Source: MFD09286-c1 sp963701015
GTDB taxonomy: Bacteria > Bacteroidota > Bacteroidia > Bacteroidales > DTGW01
Direction of reading: 5' to 3'
Assembly: GCA_963701015.1 (NCBI GenBank)
Contig: OY969556.1
Span: 2,108,001-2,172,000, forward strand
Length of the DNA stretch: 64,000 nucleotides
The position numbers were made by a program, and so were the translations under genes. Below, in pieces: positions 1-7,660 of this stretch (positions within the stretch are counted from its first letter, which is position 1; every line of letters starts with the position of its first letter). The notes beneath the pieces were generated by a model. The model saw only the letters and a program-made list of their open reading frames with translations. It was not told where the DNA came from and did not search any database.

Positions 1-1146
1 AAAATTACATGGCCAAAAACCGGGGAAAAATATGTTGTGCTTGCTGAAAAGATTATAAAAAAGGGTCGTAAAATAATTGCCAAGAAGGATACTTTGCTCG
101 ATTTGCTAATACTTCCTCCATTTTCATTAACCCATATCAACCGTTTAACTGATGATACAGGCATTATACAACATGCAAAATTTGGAATTCCTAACCTAAA
201 AGAAGGTTATTGTCTCGATGATAATTCCAGGGCTTTGCTTATGGTACTTATGGCATACAGACAAATGAAAGATTTGCGGGCGCTGGAATTATCGCCAGTA
301 TATTTAAGCTATATCCATTATATGCAAAATGCTGATGGAACATTCCGAAATTTTCTGAGCTTTAACAGAAATTTTTTAGATGAAATTGGCTCCGAAGATT
401 CTTTTGGTCGCACTATTTGGGCGCTTGGATATTTGTTAGGGAATGCTCCCAACGATGCATATTATCAAACCGGTCGATTGCTATTTTTTAACGCGGCACC
501 AAATTTTGAAAACCTAAAATCTATTAGGGGCATAGCAAATACAATGATTGGCATAAGTTATTATTTAAAAAGTAATCCGTCCGACGATACAATGACCGAA
601 CGACTCAGGAATATGGCCAATATATTACTAAGACATTATAACGAAGATGAAAAGCACGATTGGAAATGGTTTGAATCATTACTAGCCTACGATAATGGTA
701 TTTTACCTTTGGCCCTTCTACATTCGGCCGAAATACTGAATGATGATAAAATAACCAAAACTGCTATTAAATCAATGAATTTTCTTACCAAACATACATT
801 GAAAGATAATTACTTATCAATAATTGGAAACGAAAAATGGTATAAAAAGGAAGGAGAACGGTCGGTATTTGCCCAGCAACCAATTGATGCCATGGCAATG
901 GTTTTGATGTATCACCAGGCTTTTCATTTAACAAAGGATAAAGATTATTTGAATAAACTATATACTTCATTTTTGTGGTTTTTGGGCGAGAATGATTTAC
1001 GTATGAGCCTCTACGATTTTGAAACACAGGGCTGTTGCGACGGTTTCGAAAGTTATGGGGTAAATCGTAACCAGGGAGCGGAAAGTTCATTAGCCTATTT
1101 AATTTCTCATTTAACCGTATTGCAGGCTTACGAAGAGTTTCACTAG
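1..1146 (+). CDS. Glycosyltransferase (GT4-type) fusion protein, C-terminal part, cut by window edge
   Basis: The reading frame is open from base 1, so the start lies before the window. The first residues (KITWPKTGEKYVVLAEKI) look like the end of a GT-B glycosyltransferase of family GT4. They are followed by about 340 residues of a helical domain with the motif LDDNSRALL and a later CCDGFESYGVNRNQGAESSL motif, which looks like the alpha/alpha-barrel domain fused behind GT4 domains in Bacteroidota. Such proteins often sit near GH130 enzymes, and one lies here at 5892-7367, so a role in mannose-containing glycan synthesis or turnover is inferred. A GTG at 37 is an unlikely start because the frame continues upstream. 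The substrate cannot be told from this fragment. Confidence 0.72.
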   Translation, partial: KITWPKTGEKYVVLAEKIIKKGRKIIAKKDTLLDLLILPPFSLTHINRLTDDTGIIQHAKFGIPNLKEGYCLDDNSRALLMVLMAYRQMKDLRALELSPVYLSYIHYMQNADGTFRNFLSFNRNFLDEIGSEDSFGRTIWALGYLLGNAPNDAYYQTGRLLFFNAAPNFENLKSIRGIANTMIGISYYLKSNPSDDTMTERLRNMANILLRHYNEDEKHDWKWFESLLAYDNGILPLALLHSAEILNDDKITKTAIKSMNFLTKHTLKDNYLSIIGNEKWYKKEGERSVFAQQPIDAMAMVLMYHQAFHLTKDKDYLNKLYTSFLWFLGENDLRMSLYDFETQGCCDGFESYGVNRNQGAESSLAYLISHLTVLQAYEEFH

Positions 1147-1242
1147 TTTAAAGTTAACAAACATTTTGAGAGAATCGTTGTTACAAAAAAATCAAAATAT
1201 ATAAATCTGTAATCCACTTTTTTGAAAAAATTTATAAAAAAA

Positions 1243-1672
1243 ATGCTTGATAAAGAACTTCAATATTATATCGACAACCAAAGCAGGGCAAACGCATTAA
1301 AAACAACTGTATAATGCTAATAAATAACACCTTATGATATATTTTACTTTTTCACCTCCTTGCCCTCCTTAAAAGGAGGGTAAACAGAGTTATGGTCTGC
1401 AAATAGGATCGCTCTGTTATAGCCCCTTTTAAAGGGGTTGGGGTTAATAAAAAACAAACAAATTTTAATGCGTTTGCCCAGGACAACCAAAGTGAATTGC
1501 CAAACACAAAAATAAATTTTTGGTAATCAAAGACCAAATTGTAATTGGTGTTTATAATACTGAAATTGAAGCCTACTCTGAAACTGTAAAAAAACATGAA
1601 TTGGGTACCTTTTTAATTCAAGAATGAGAGCCAGGTGATGAAAATTATACTCAGATTTTTAGACTTGTGTAA
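1243..1672 (+). pseudogene. Small gene (DUF5678-like) broken by an insertion, a frameshift and a stop
   Basis: The left part begins at an ATG at 1243 and reads MLDKELQYYIDNQS before entering the inserted element at 1284. The right part resumes after the second copy of the target duplication. After a frameshift near 1505-1530 it reads KFLVIKDQIVIGVYNTEIEA then YSETVKKHELGTFLIQE, an in-frame TGA at 1625-1627, and EPGDENYTQIF. Joined together these make a protein of about 80 residues that resembles small Bacteroidota proteins of the DUF5678 type; the family name is from memory and tentative. Three independent lesions argue for a true pseudogene rather than a sequencing error. Confidence 0.6.
1284..1481. 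mobile_element. MITE-like element, 198 bp, with 19-bp inverted ends and 11-bp target duplication
   Basis: The left end CAGGGCAAACGCATTAAAA (1284-1302) and the reverse complement of the right end, CTGGGCAAACGCATTAAAA (1463-1481), differ at one base. The element is flanked by an exact 11-bp direct repeat, GACAACCAAAG, at 1273-1283 and 1482-1492. There is no transposase gene. The interior holds two strong palindromes: CCCTCCTT-AA-AAGGAGGG (1363-1380) and CCCCTTT-T-AAAGGGG (1423-1437). This is the structure of a non-autonomous element moved by a transposase encoded elsewhere. An 11-bp duplication would fit an IS4-like parent, but that is inference. The rest of the gap 1147-1791 shows only the broken gene around it. 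Confidence 0.8.
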
Positions 1673-1803
1673 TTTTTAGATAATGAATGATAATTTTCCC
1701 TATCTGCATTTACTACTATATTTATTTTTAGATTATGAGAAATTATAACTGAGTTGGGAATAATTGCAGTAAAAATTATCGGTTTCATTATTTGAATATT
1801 TCG

Positions 1804-1811
1804 TATTTTTG
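1804..1811 (+). promoter_or_regulatory. -7 promoter element (TATTTTTG) of the DUF433/DUF5615 pair
   Basis: TATTTTTG matches the Bacteroidota -7 consensus TAnnTTTG, 16 bases before the chosen ATG at 1828. I see no well-spaced -33 TTTG. Its position makes the upstream ATG at 1792 an unlikely start. Confidence 0.5.
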
Positions 1812-1827
1812 TTTAAAATTGCATGAT

Positions 1828-2061
1828 ATGGAAGCACTTATAAATAGAATAACAATAAATCCTGAGATTTGTCATGGGAAACCTACAATTAGGAATATGC
1901 GATATCCTGTTGAGTTGATTTTGGATTTGCTTTCTGCTGGAATGACTGTTTCTGAAATTATAGTTGATTATCCTGCATTAGTCGAAGATGATATTAAAGC
2001 TTGTTTAACATTTGCCTCAAGATTGACAAAGGTCAAATCAATTCATAAAATTGTTGCATGA
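1828..2061 (+). CDS. DUF433 family antitoxin
   Basis: A protein of 77 residues with the DUF433 pattern: INRITINPEICHGKPTIRN near the N-terminus, then VELILDLLSAGMTVSEI and a segment on DYPAL..EDDIKACL. DUF433 proteins are small helix-turn-helix antitoxins usually encoded just before a DUF5615 PIN-like toxin, as here. The partner start codon overlaps this stop (ATGA at 2058-2061), so the two are translationally coupled. I chose ATG 1828 rather than 1792 because a -7 promoter element lies between them and family members begin close to this Met. The antitoxin probably binds its own promoter; no clear operator was found. Confidence 0.82.
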   Translation: MEALINRITINPEICHGKPTIRNMRYPVELILDLLSAGMTVSEIIVDYPALVEDDIKACLTFASRLTKVKSIHKIVA

Positions 2062-2411
2062 AATTTATTATAGATGCACAACTTCCTTTTGCATTGTCAA
2101 AATACCTTTTAAACAAAGGATTTGATGTTATACATACAGATGATTTGCCAAATAAGGAATTTACTTCAGACAATGAGATTAGAGATATTTCAGTAAAGCA
2201 AAATAGAATTGTTATTACAAAAGACTCTGATTTTTTGGATTCGTTCTATGTTAAAGGGATACCTCCGAAATTACTTCTTGTTTCTACTGGCAATATTAAT
2301 AACAATGATTTGATAGGACTTTTCAATTTAAATATTGGAAAAATAGTTGAACTTTTTGTAGATTACTCATTTGTTGAGCTTGATAATTCTGATATAATAG
2401 GACATGAATAA
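2058..2411 (+). CDS. DUF5615 family PIN-like toxin (predicted RNase)
   Basis: A protein of 117 residues with the DUF5615/Mut7-C-type PIN-like fold: an N-terminal MKFIIDAQLPFALSKYL with the first acidic residue, then GFDVIHTDDLPN, and ITKDSDFLDSF carrying the second acidic pair. These are the expected metal-binding acidic residues of a PIN-like nuclease. It follows the DUF433 gene with a 4-bp overlap, so the pair forms a type II toxin-antitoxin module. RNase activity is inferred from the fold; some DUF5615 proteins have not been shown to be toxic. Confidence 0.82.
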   Translation: MKFIIDAQLPFALSKYLLNKGFDVIHTDDLPNKEFTSDNEIRDISVKQNRIVITKDSDFLDSFYVKGIPPKLLLVSTGNINNNDLIGLFNLNIGKIVELFVDYSFVELDNSDIIGHE

Positions 2412-2548
2412 CGCAACAATGCCCTACAAAAGTTACACTATATTGAAACTAAACTACTTCTAACCTTCTTTTTTTTAAACAAAGCTGGATTCATAATAAA
2501 AAATGTTATTCTGTAACAATGTCCTATTCCCTTTTGGAAAAGAAGGTT
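2397..2548. repeat. Interlocked inverted repeats downstream of the toxin gene
   Basis: ATAGGACAT (2397-2405) is the exact reverse complement of ATGTCCTAT (2519-2527), and AACCTTCTTTT (2462-2472) of AAAAGAAGGTT (2538-2548). The two pairs interlock, so not both can pair fully in one RNA. The first arm overlaps the end of the toxin gene. This may be a 3' structure, a terminator region or the remains of a small mobile element. Confidence 0.4.
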
Positions 2549-2566
2549 TGAGAGGTTGATTTTGAA

Positions 2567-3655
2567 TCACGATTTATAAACCGGATAATCGGTATATCCT
2601 TTTTCATCAGCACTATACAACAAATCCTTTTTTAAGTCTGTTGATATAGCCCAGTTATTTTCAAACCTTTCTACCAAATCAGGATTCACTAAAAATGGCT
2701 TACCAAATGCAATCATATCAGCAAGCCCTTTTTGAATATCTATCTCTGCTTTTTCTAAATCATAACCTCCTGCAAGTATAAGTGTATTTTTAAAACTCTT
2801 ACGAATAAGATTTTTTATTTCAATTGGCACAATTGGTGCGCCCATAGCTGAATGATCTACTATATGAATATATGCTATGCCTATATTATTAAGTTGTTCC
2901 ACAAGATATTTATATGTATCGTCAATTTCAGGATAAAGCTGCATACCGCTGGCTACACCATATGGCGATATACGGATGGCAGTGTTTTCTTTTCCAATTA
3001 TCCTTGCCACTTCAGCTACCACTTCAATAACAAACCGGCAACGGTTTTCAATACGTCCTCCATAAATATCTTTTCTTATATTGCTAAAGGGCGAAAGAAA
3101 CTGCTCGAGTAAATATCCATTAGCCCCGTGCAGTTCAACACCATCAAAACCTGCATCCATTGCATTTTTTGCTGCAGTTACATATTCAGCTCTAGTAGTT
3201 TTAATGTCATCTGCCGACATTTCTTTCGGTATAGGAAAATCCTGCAATTTTTCTGCGTCCGTCCACATTTGTCCAGGTGCTTTTACAGGTGAAGGTGCAA
3301 TTATCTGAGCCCCTTTTGGAATATTTAATTCATGACCTATTCGTCCGGTATGCATAAGTTGTATAAATATTTTCCCTCCACTTTTGTGTACAGCTGTTGT
3401 TACTTTTTTCCATCCCTCAACCTGTTGTTTGCTATAAACGCCGGGTATTCTGGCATACCCAAGCCCGTTAGGTGATGGAGAGGTTCCTTCGGTTATAATT
3501 AAGCCAGCTCCCGAACGTTGGCTATAATATTCAGCCATTAATGCATTGGGTATATTTCCAATTGCACGACTCCGGGTCATTGGAGCCATAACAATCCTGT
3601 TTTTAACTTCTGTTGATCCAACTTTGAATGATGAAAATAATTTGTATTCGTTCAT
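2567..3655 (-). CDS. Old yellow enzyme family alkene reductase (NADH:flavin oxidoreductase)
   Basis: A protein of 362 residues, full length for the classical OYE/NemA group. It is an FMN-dependent TIM barrel that reduces activated C=C bonds or nitro compounds with NAD(P)H. Visible signatures are the N-terminal KNRIVMAPMTRSRA segment, IFIQLMHTGR, the substrate-anion pair His and Asn in FDGVELHGANGYLLEQFLSP, and ILAGGYDLEKAE near the C-terminal phosphate-binding site. It stands alone: the upstream gap of 369 bp should hold its promoter. A detoxification or redox role is typical, but the natural substrate is unknown. Confidence 0.9.
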   Translation of the reverse strand: MNEYKLFSSFKVGSTEVKNRIVMAPMTRSRAIGNIPNALMAEYYSQRSGAGLIITEGTSPSPNGLGYARIPGVYSKQQVEGWKKVTTAVHKSGGKIFIQLMHTGRIGHELNIPKGAQIIAPSPVKAPGQMWTDAEKLQDFPIPKEMSADDIKTTRAEYVTAAKNAMDAGFDGVELHGANGYLLEQFLSPFSNIRKDIYGGRIENRCRFVIEVVAEVARIIGKENTAIRISPYGVASGMQLYPEIDDTYKYLVEQLNNIGIAYIHIVDHSAMGAPIVPIEIKNLIRKSFKNTLILAGGYDLEKAEIDIQKGLADMIAFGKPFLVNPDLVERFENNWAISTDLKKDLLYSADEKGYTDYPVYKS

Positions 3656-4024
3656 ATATTCTTTTAAATTTTTAAGTGTTTATTATAATTTAAACTGAAA
3701 AACAGGTATAAAGTTCAAACTATGCTTTATAATATATAACATACCAAAACTTGTATAAAATTATTTAAAGTTTATCATTAATAGCATATAATTCAATAAT
3801 TGGCTTGCCTGCATTATTTTGAACAATAATGAACCTTTTTTCATTTTACCTTATTCAAAATAAAAACATTAAGCCATGAGACTTGTGAATATATATTATA
3901 TATTCTCTTTAATAATCCCAATCTGTTTTTGATTTCAATTTTTATTTTATTCAATTATATCAAATTCTCTATTATTTTATATCTGTAAATTCTTTAAATA
4001 ATCTGGTAAATAAATTGAATATAA
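3656..4024. other. AT-rich intergenic region
   Basis: 369 bp between two minus-strand genes. It is very AT-rich, with no ORF of note and no exact TAnnTTTG element on the minus strand. It presumably contains the promoter of the old yellow enzyme gene; I see nothing else to report. Confidence 0.4.
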
Positions 4025-4570
4025 TTAAAGTTTAATAACATAGCAATCCATTATTTTATCATGTAAACCTTGCTTCCGGCGATCTTTTGGTACTCCCCAA
4101 ATTCCAAATCCTAATGGTAATATGGTAATTATAGCAATTATACAACGCAGTGTGGCTTTTAAAAAATGGACCCTTTTAGCACGTCTGTTTATTACTTTAA
4201 GTTTAAATAGCATTTTGCCAATAGTTGTCTGAAAGTATGAACTATCCATAATTCCATTGTAAATAACCCATATAATTATTGCTATTAAATATCCCGAAAC
4301 TCTATGACTATTGTATGTTGGTATATATTTAATAAATACTTCGTTCATAACTGCCAAAAAAGTCAATACAATAATTAAATCAATCACAAAAGCAATAATC
4401 CTATCACTTAAACGGGCATATTTTACATGTAATTTTGGTGGAACATCGTTGAGCATTGAATTAAAAGTCTTATGATCTTCTATCCTTTTTGGATTAACTA
4501 GCCCAAACACATCCCGTTCATCAATAAAATCTGGTATTTCGTTTGGCACAGGAATGTTTTTTGATTTCAT
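4025..4570 (-). CDS. RDD family membrane protein
   Basis: A protein of 181 residues with a soluble N-terminus of about 55 residues followed by the RDD domain: YARLSDRIIAFVIDLIIVLTF (the Arg-Asp pair at the first membrane helix), a second helix around IAIIIWVIYNG, then the family segment TTIGKMLFKLKVINR and a last helix at IIAIITILPLGFGI. RDD proteins are small membrane proteins of mostly unknown function. It lies 74 bp downstream of the SPFH gene on the same strand, so they are probably co-transcribed and may share a membrane role. Confidence 0.85.
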   Translation of the reverse strand: MKSKNIPVPNEIPDFIDERDVFGLVNPKRIEDHKTFNSMLNDVPPKLHVKYARLSDRIIAFVIDLIIVLTFLAVMNEVFIKYIPTYNSHRVSGYLIAIIIWVIYNGIMDSSYFQTTIGKMLFKLKVINRRAKRVHFLKATLRCIIAIITILPLGFGIWGVPKDRRKQGLHDKIMDCYVIKL

Positions 4571-4644
4571 GTATATGATATTTTAATAAACTTTGTAATT
4601 TCAATTCATTCAATGTATTTCATTCAATAAAGCATTAAATATTC

Positions 4645-5502
4645 TTAAGCTTTATGATTAATTGGAACAATTCCAGCCATTTCACCGATTATATTAACCA
4701 GTTCGGTTCCAGTAGGTATAACAATTTTCGCATTCTTTTCTAATGATGCTTCAACAGCTTCAAGTTTGCGCAATAATTGTGCATTTCCGATAAAATATTT
4801 ATCAGCAGCTTCATTTACAAGTTTAATGGCTTCGGCTTCACCTTCGGCATGCAATATTTTCGACTGTTTAAAACCTTCGGCTTCTTTAATCTTGGCACGT
4901 TTTATACCATCAGCAACAGTTTCAGCGGCAGTTGCTGAATCAATAGCTGCAATTTTTTCGTTTTCAGCCTTTACTACCTTATTCATTGTTTCCTGCACAT
5001 CACGAGGCGGATCAATTTCTTTCAGCTCAGTACGCACTATTTCAATTCCCCAGCTTAAAGTTTCGATATGTAATGTTTTATGTAATTCAGAGTTTATTTT
5101 ACCGCGTTCACTATTTGCTGATTTTAACGTTAAGGTGCCAATAATATTTCTAAGCGTAGTGCGGGCAAGATTTACAATTTGCCATTTATAATTATTTACA
5201 TTGTAAAGCGAACCTTTCACGCTATCTTCATCGTCTTTAACTTTAAAATAAACCTGGGCATCAACACTGGCATTCAGGTTATCATTGGTGATTATTTCCT
5301 GCGGATCGGCATTTACCATTTGTTCAGTAATATTTACCTGGTACATCCGTTCAATAACAGGAATAATCCAGTGGAACCCTGGCATTGCAAACCGATGGTA
5401 TTTACCCAATCTTTCTATTAATCCACGGTCGGTAGGCCTTACAATTCTTATTCCAATAAAAAAAATAATTAAAACTCCAATAATTAAATAAACATAACTC
5501 AT
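4645..5502 (-). CDS. SPFH/Band 7 (stomatin-like) membrane protease-associated protein
   Basis: A protein of 285 residues with one N-terminal membrane helix (YLIIGVLIIFFIGIRIV) followed by an SPFH domain: RPTDRGLIERLGKYHRFAMPG, then NADPQEIITNDNLNASVDAQ, and a coiled coil rich in Ala and Glu (VVKAENEKIAAIDSATAAET). This matches the slipin/QmcA-like group, which forms membrane rings and often associates with proteases or ion channels. No NfeD or HflK partner lies next to it; instead RDD and a 53-residue membrane protein flank it. Confidence 0.9.
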   Translation of the reverse strand: MSYVYLIIGVLIIFFIGIRIVRPTDRGLIERLGKYHRFAMPGFHWIIPVIERMYQVNITEQMVNADPQEIITNDNLNASVDAQVYFKVKDDEDSVKGSLYNVNNYKWQIVNLARTTLRNIIGTLTLKSANSERGKINSELHKTLHIETLSWGIEIVRTELKEIDPPRDVQETMNKVVKAENEKIAAIDSATAAETVADGIKRAKIKEAEGFKQSKILHAEGEAEAIKLVNEAADKYFIGNAQLLRKLEAVEASLEKNAKIVIPTGTELVNIIGEMAGIVPINHKA

Positions 5503-5582
5503 TTTAAAATCCTTTCAATTAATTTATATTTCAATAGAATATTTATATTGCTATGTTGATATATTGAATATCATATAGCCTA

Positions 5583-5744
5583 TTATTTCTTAAATAATTT
5601 CTTACCGAAAAAAATTTGAACAAGCACTAAAAATACTGCCAGTATAAGTATTATATGAACAAACCCAAAAGAATTAAATCCAAAATAAACAATAGCCCAA
5701 ATTATTGCCAGTAAACCCGCTATAACATAAAGTGCATATTTCAT
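5583..5744 (-). CDS. Small membrane protein, lmo0937/DUF5670-like
   Basis: A 53-residue ORF beginning MKYALYVIAGLLAIIWAIVY and ending with the basic tail GKKLFKK. It has two hydrophobic helices separated by FGFNSFGFVH, the shape of the lmo0937 (DUF5670) family, whose members read as W-A-I-G-F-F-G followed by a His near the second helix. It lies 80 bp upstream of the SPFH gene on the same strand. The function of the family is unknown; a link with envelope stress is only a guess. Confidence 0.65.
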   Translation of the reverse strand: MKYALYVIAGLLAIIWAIVYFGFNSFGFVHIILILAVFLVLVQIFFGKKLFKK

Positions 5745-5891
5745 GACTTTTTACTTTGTAAGTGCAATTAAATTCTATAAATTACTAAAGGTAATCTAAA
5801 TGAATGCTTTATTTATTACACAATTCAAATGAAAAGTTACATAATTCACACATTTTTAAATTAGAATAAGTAACAAGAACGCAAATCAGGG

Positions 5892-7367
5892 TTATTGCTT
5901 TGAGTTTTTCAGTTCATTAAGGAGTTCTTTTAAATTAAGTGTAGCATAAGTGGAAGCATAATCCGACATGGCATAAGGAATAATTAAATCGTTATTATGT
6001 ATTATTGAACCGCAGGAATACACTACATTAGGCACATAACCTTCTCTTTCTTTTGCATTAGGCACCAAAATAGGTGTTTTTAACCTTCCTATTTCCAACT
6101 CGGGATTTTGAAGGTCGAACAACGATGCTCCTATAACATATTCACGCATTGGTCCCACACCATGTGTCATTACCAGCCAACCTTCTTCTGTTTCAATTGG
6201 TGAGCCGCAATTCCCGATTTGAATGAATTCCCATGGAAATCGAGGTTGTTGTAATAATTTTGCTTCGCGCCAAATTGAGATATTATCAGAGAAAGCCAGG
6301 TAATTATTAAATCCATCTAAACGGCATAACATTGCATATTTCCCATTTACTTTTCGTGGAAACATTGCCATTCCTTTATTTTGGGCAATTTCTCCATGTA
6401 CCGGGAATATTCTGAAATTATAGAAATCACGTGTATCAAGCATTTTTGGCAATATTGAAGAACCATCATACGCGGTAAAAGTAGCATAGTAAGTTGTTGT
6501 ATTATCATCATTTTTAAACTTTACGAAACGTGCATCTTCTATGCCGTTCTTTTCATTTGCCGATACAGGAAAGATAACTCTTTCAGAAATATTGGTATCT
6601 AAAGAAAACTGAAGTTCGTAATGTGTAGAAGCCAACCATGTTATTTGGTTAAAAAGAATTTCTTTATCCGCTGCTAAGTGAATTGTTTTTCTTGCCTCTT
6701 CAATACATTTTTTGAGTTCACCATAAGTAAATTTATCATTCAATTTATCCAGGATTAAGCCAGGAGGAATTATTGTATGGAAATCCTGCATTTCTTCCAA
6801 TTTGTCCTTAAATGATTCTTTATCATAAATGTGTCGCCTTATATGTTCCGCTTCTTCCAACATTTTCCCTACAGGTTCAACTATAAGGTTATTATATTTA
6901 TCAAGCACTCCCGTACGAAAAACTATAGATGAAATATGTCCCTCGCCGGTTGCCCTGAAACTTAATACTACCCTTTTTGCTTCCTTACCTATTCCAAACT
7001 GATCGGGGTGTTCAACTATTGACGGGTTAAAAAAAGCTGCGGATTCTATAGAATATTCATTTGTAAAATATGAACCAATAAGAATTTTACGCGAAATATC
7101 GAGCGATTCCGCAGTAATACCTAATTGAGTTAATAAATGTGCTATTTTGTTGAAATGCTTTTCAAATATTTTGGAGACATTTCTATGTCGAAGTGAATAA
7201 TCTCTAAGCACTTGGTTTAAAGAAAGTGAAGCTTCACTTTCGGATATACTTAGTATCGATTTTAAAGTAAATAACGCCCTTGCATCGTCCATATAAAGAA
7301 ACCGTGCAATTACTCTTGATGCATCAGGGAGAAATTTTATGTCTTTTCGATTTACTTCAAATGGCAT
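5892..7367 (-). CDS. Glycoside hydrolase family 130 protein (mannoside phosphorylase or mannosidase)
   Basis: A protein of 491 residues. The five-bladed propeller of GH130 is indicated by GIEDARFVKFKNDD (the family G-x-E-D-x-R motif), ATFTAYDGSSILPKMLDT, KGMAMFPRKVNGKYAMLCRLDG, TEEGWLVMTHGVGPMREYVI and a C-terminal YVPNVVYSCGSIIHNNDLII. GH130 enzymes phosphorolyse or hydrolyse beta-mannosides. At 491 residues this is longer than the roughly 330-residue phosphorylases, with an N-terminal extension of about 150 residues, as in the group that neighbours GT4 fusions in Bacteroidota. The substrate and whether it is a phosphorylase cannot be decided by eye. It starts at an ATG with no close upstream partner. 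Confidence 0.85.
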   Translation of the reverse strand: MPFEVNRKDIKFLPDASRVIARFLYMDDARALFTLKSILSISESEASLSLNQVLRDYSLRHRNVSKIFEKHFNKIAHLLTQLGITAESLDISRKILIGSYFTNEYSIESAAFFNPSIVEHPDQFGIGKEAKRVVLSFRATGEGHISSIVFRTGVLDKYNNLIVEPVGKMLEEAEHIRRHIYDKESFKDKLEEMQDFHTIIPPGLILDKLNDKFTYGELKKCIEEARKTIHLAADKEILFNQITWLASTHYELQFSLDTNISERVIFPVSANEKNGIEDARFVKFKNDDNTTTYYATFTAYDGSSILPKMLDTRDFYNFRIFPVHGEIAQNKGMAMFPRKVNGKYAMLCRLDGFNNYLAFSDNISIWREAKLLQQPRFPWEFIQIGNCGSPIETEEGWLVMTHGVGPMREYVIGASLFDLQNPELEIGRLKTPILVPNAKEREGYVPNVVYSCGSIIHNNDLIIPYAMSDYASTYATLNLKELLNELKNSKQ

Positions 7368-7660
7368 TGATTCTTAATTTTAGGGAATTTCTATAAAGGT
7401 AATTGCTAAAGTTTAATTATGGGTTTTATTTTTGAATTCCCAATTATTATTAGCTTAACATAATTTTAAAAGTATTTACATTGAATAGTCGATACTATTT
7501 TAAAATAGTCATGAATGCAAAAACAAAAAGACAATATGAACAACGCCACCGCATAAAAGCAAGTATAACAACCAATCCCTGCACTGCTATACTCTGCTTT
7601 TTTTGCCAGCCCGCCTGCTTCATGGTTAGATTTTTGTACAGGTTGATACTTTTATTGTAT

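Noticed and set aside
785..1090. Open frame of 101 codons on the minus strand
   Set aside because: It lies fully inside the glycosyltransferase gene and has no recognisable domain; it is a shadow frame.
1352..1597. Open frame of 81 codons on the minus strand
   Set aside because: It crosses from the mobile element into the broken gene, so it cannot be an ancestral gene; the composition is an artefact.
7495..7623. 42-codon minus-strand ORF (MKQAGWQKKQSIAVQGL...) just after the TonB receptor gene
   Set aside because: It has one hydrophobic stretch and locally higher GC, so it might be a small membrane protein, but two other frames look equally plausible and no family is recognised.
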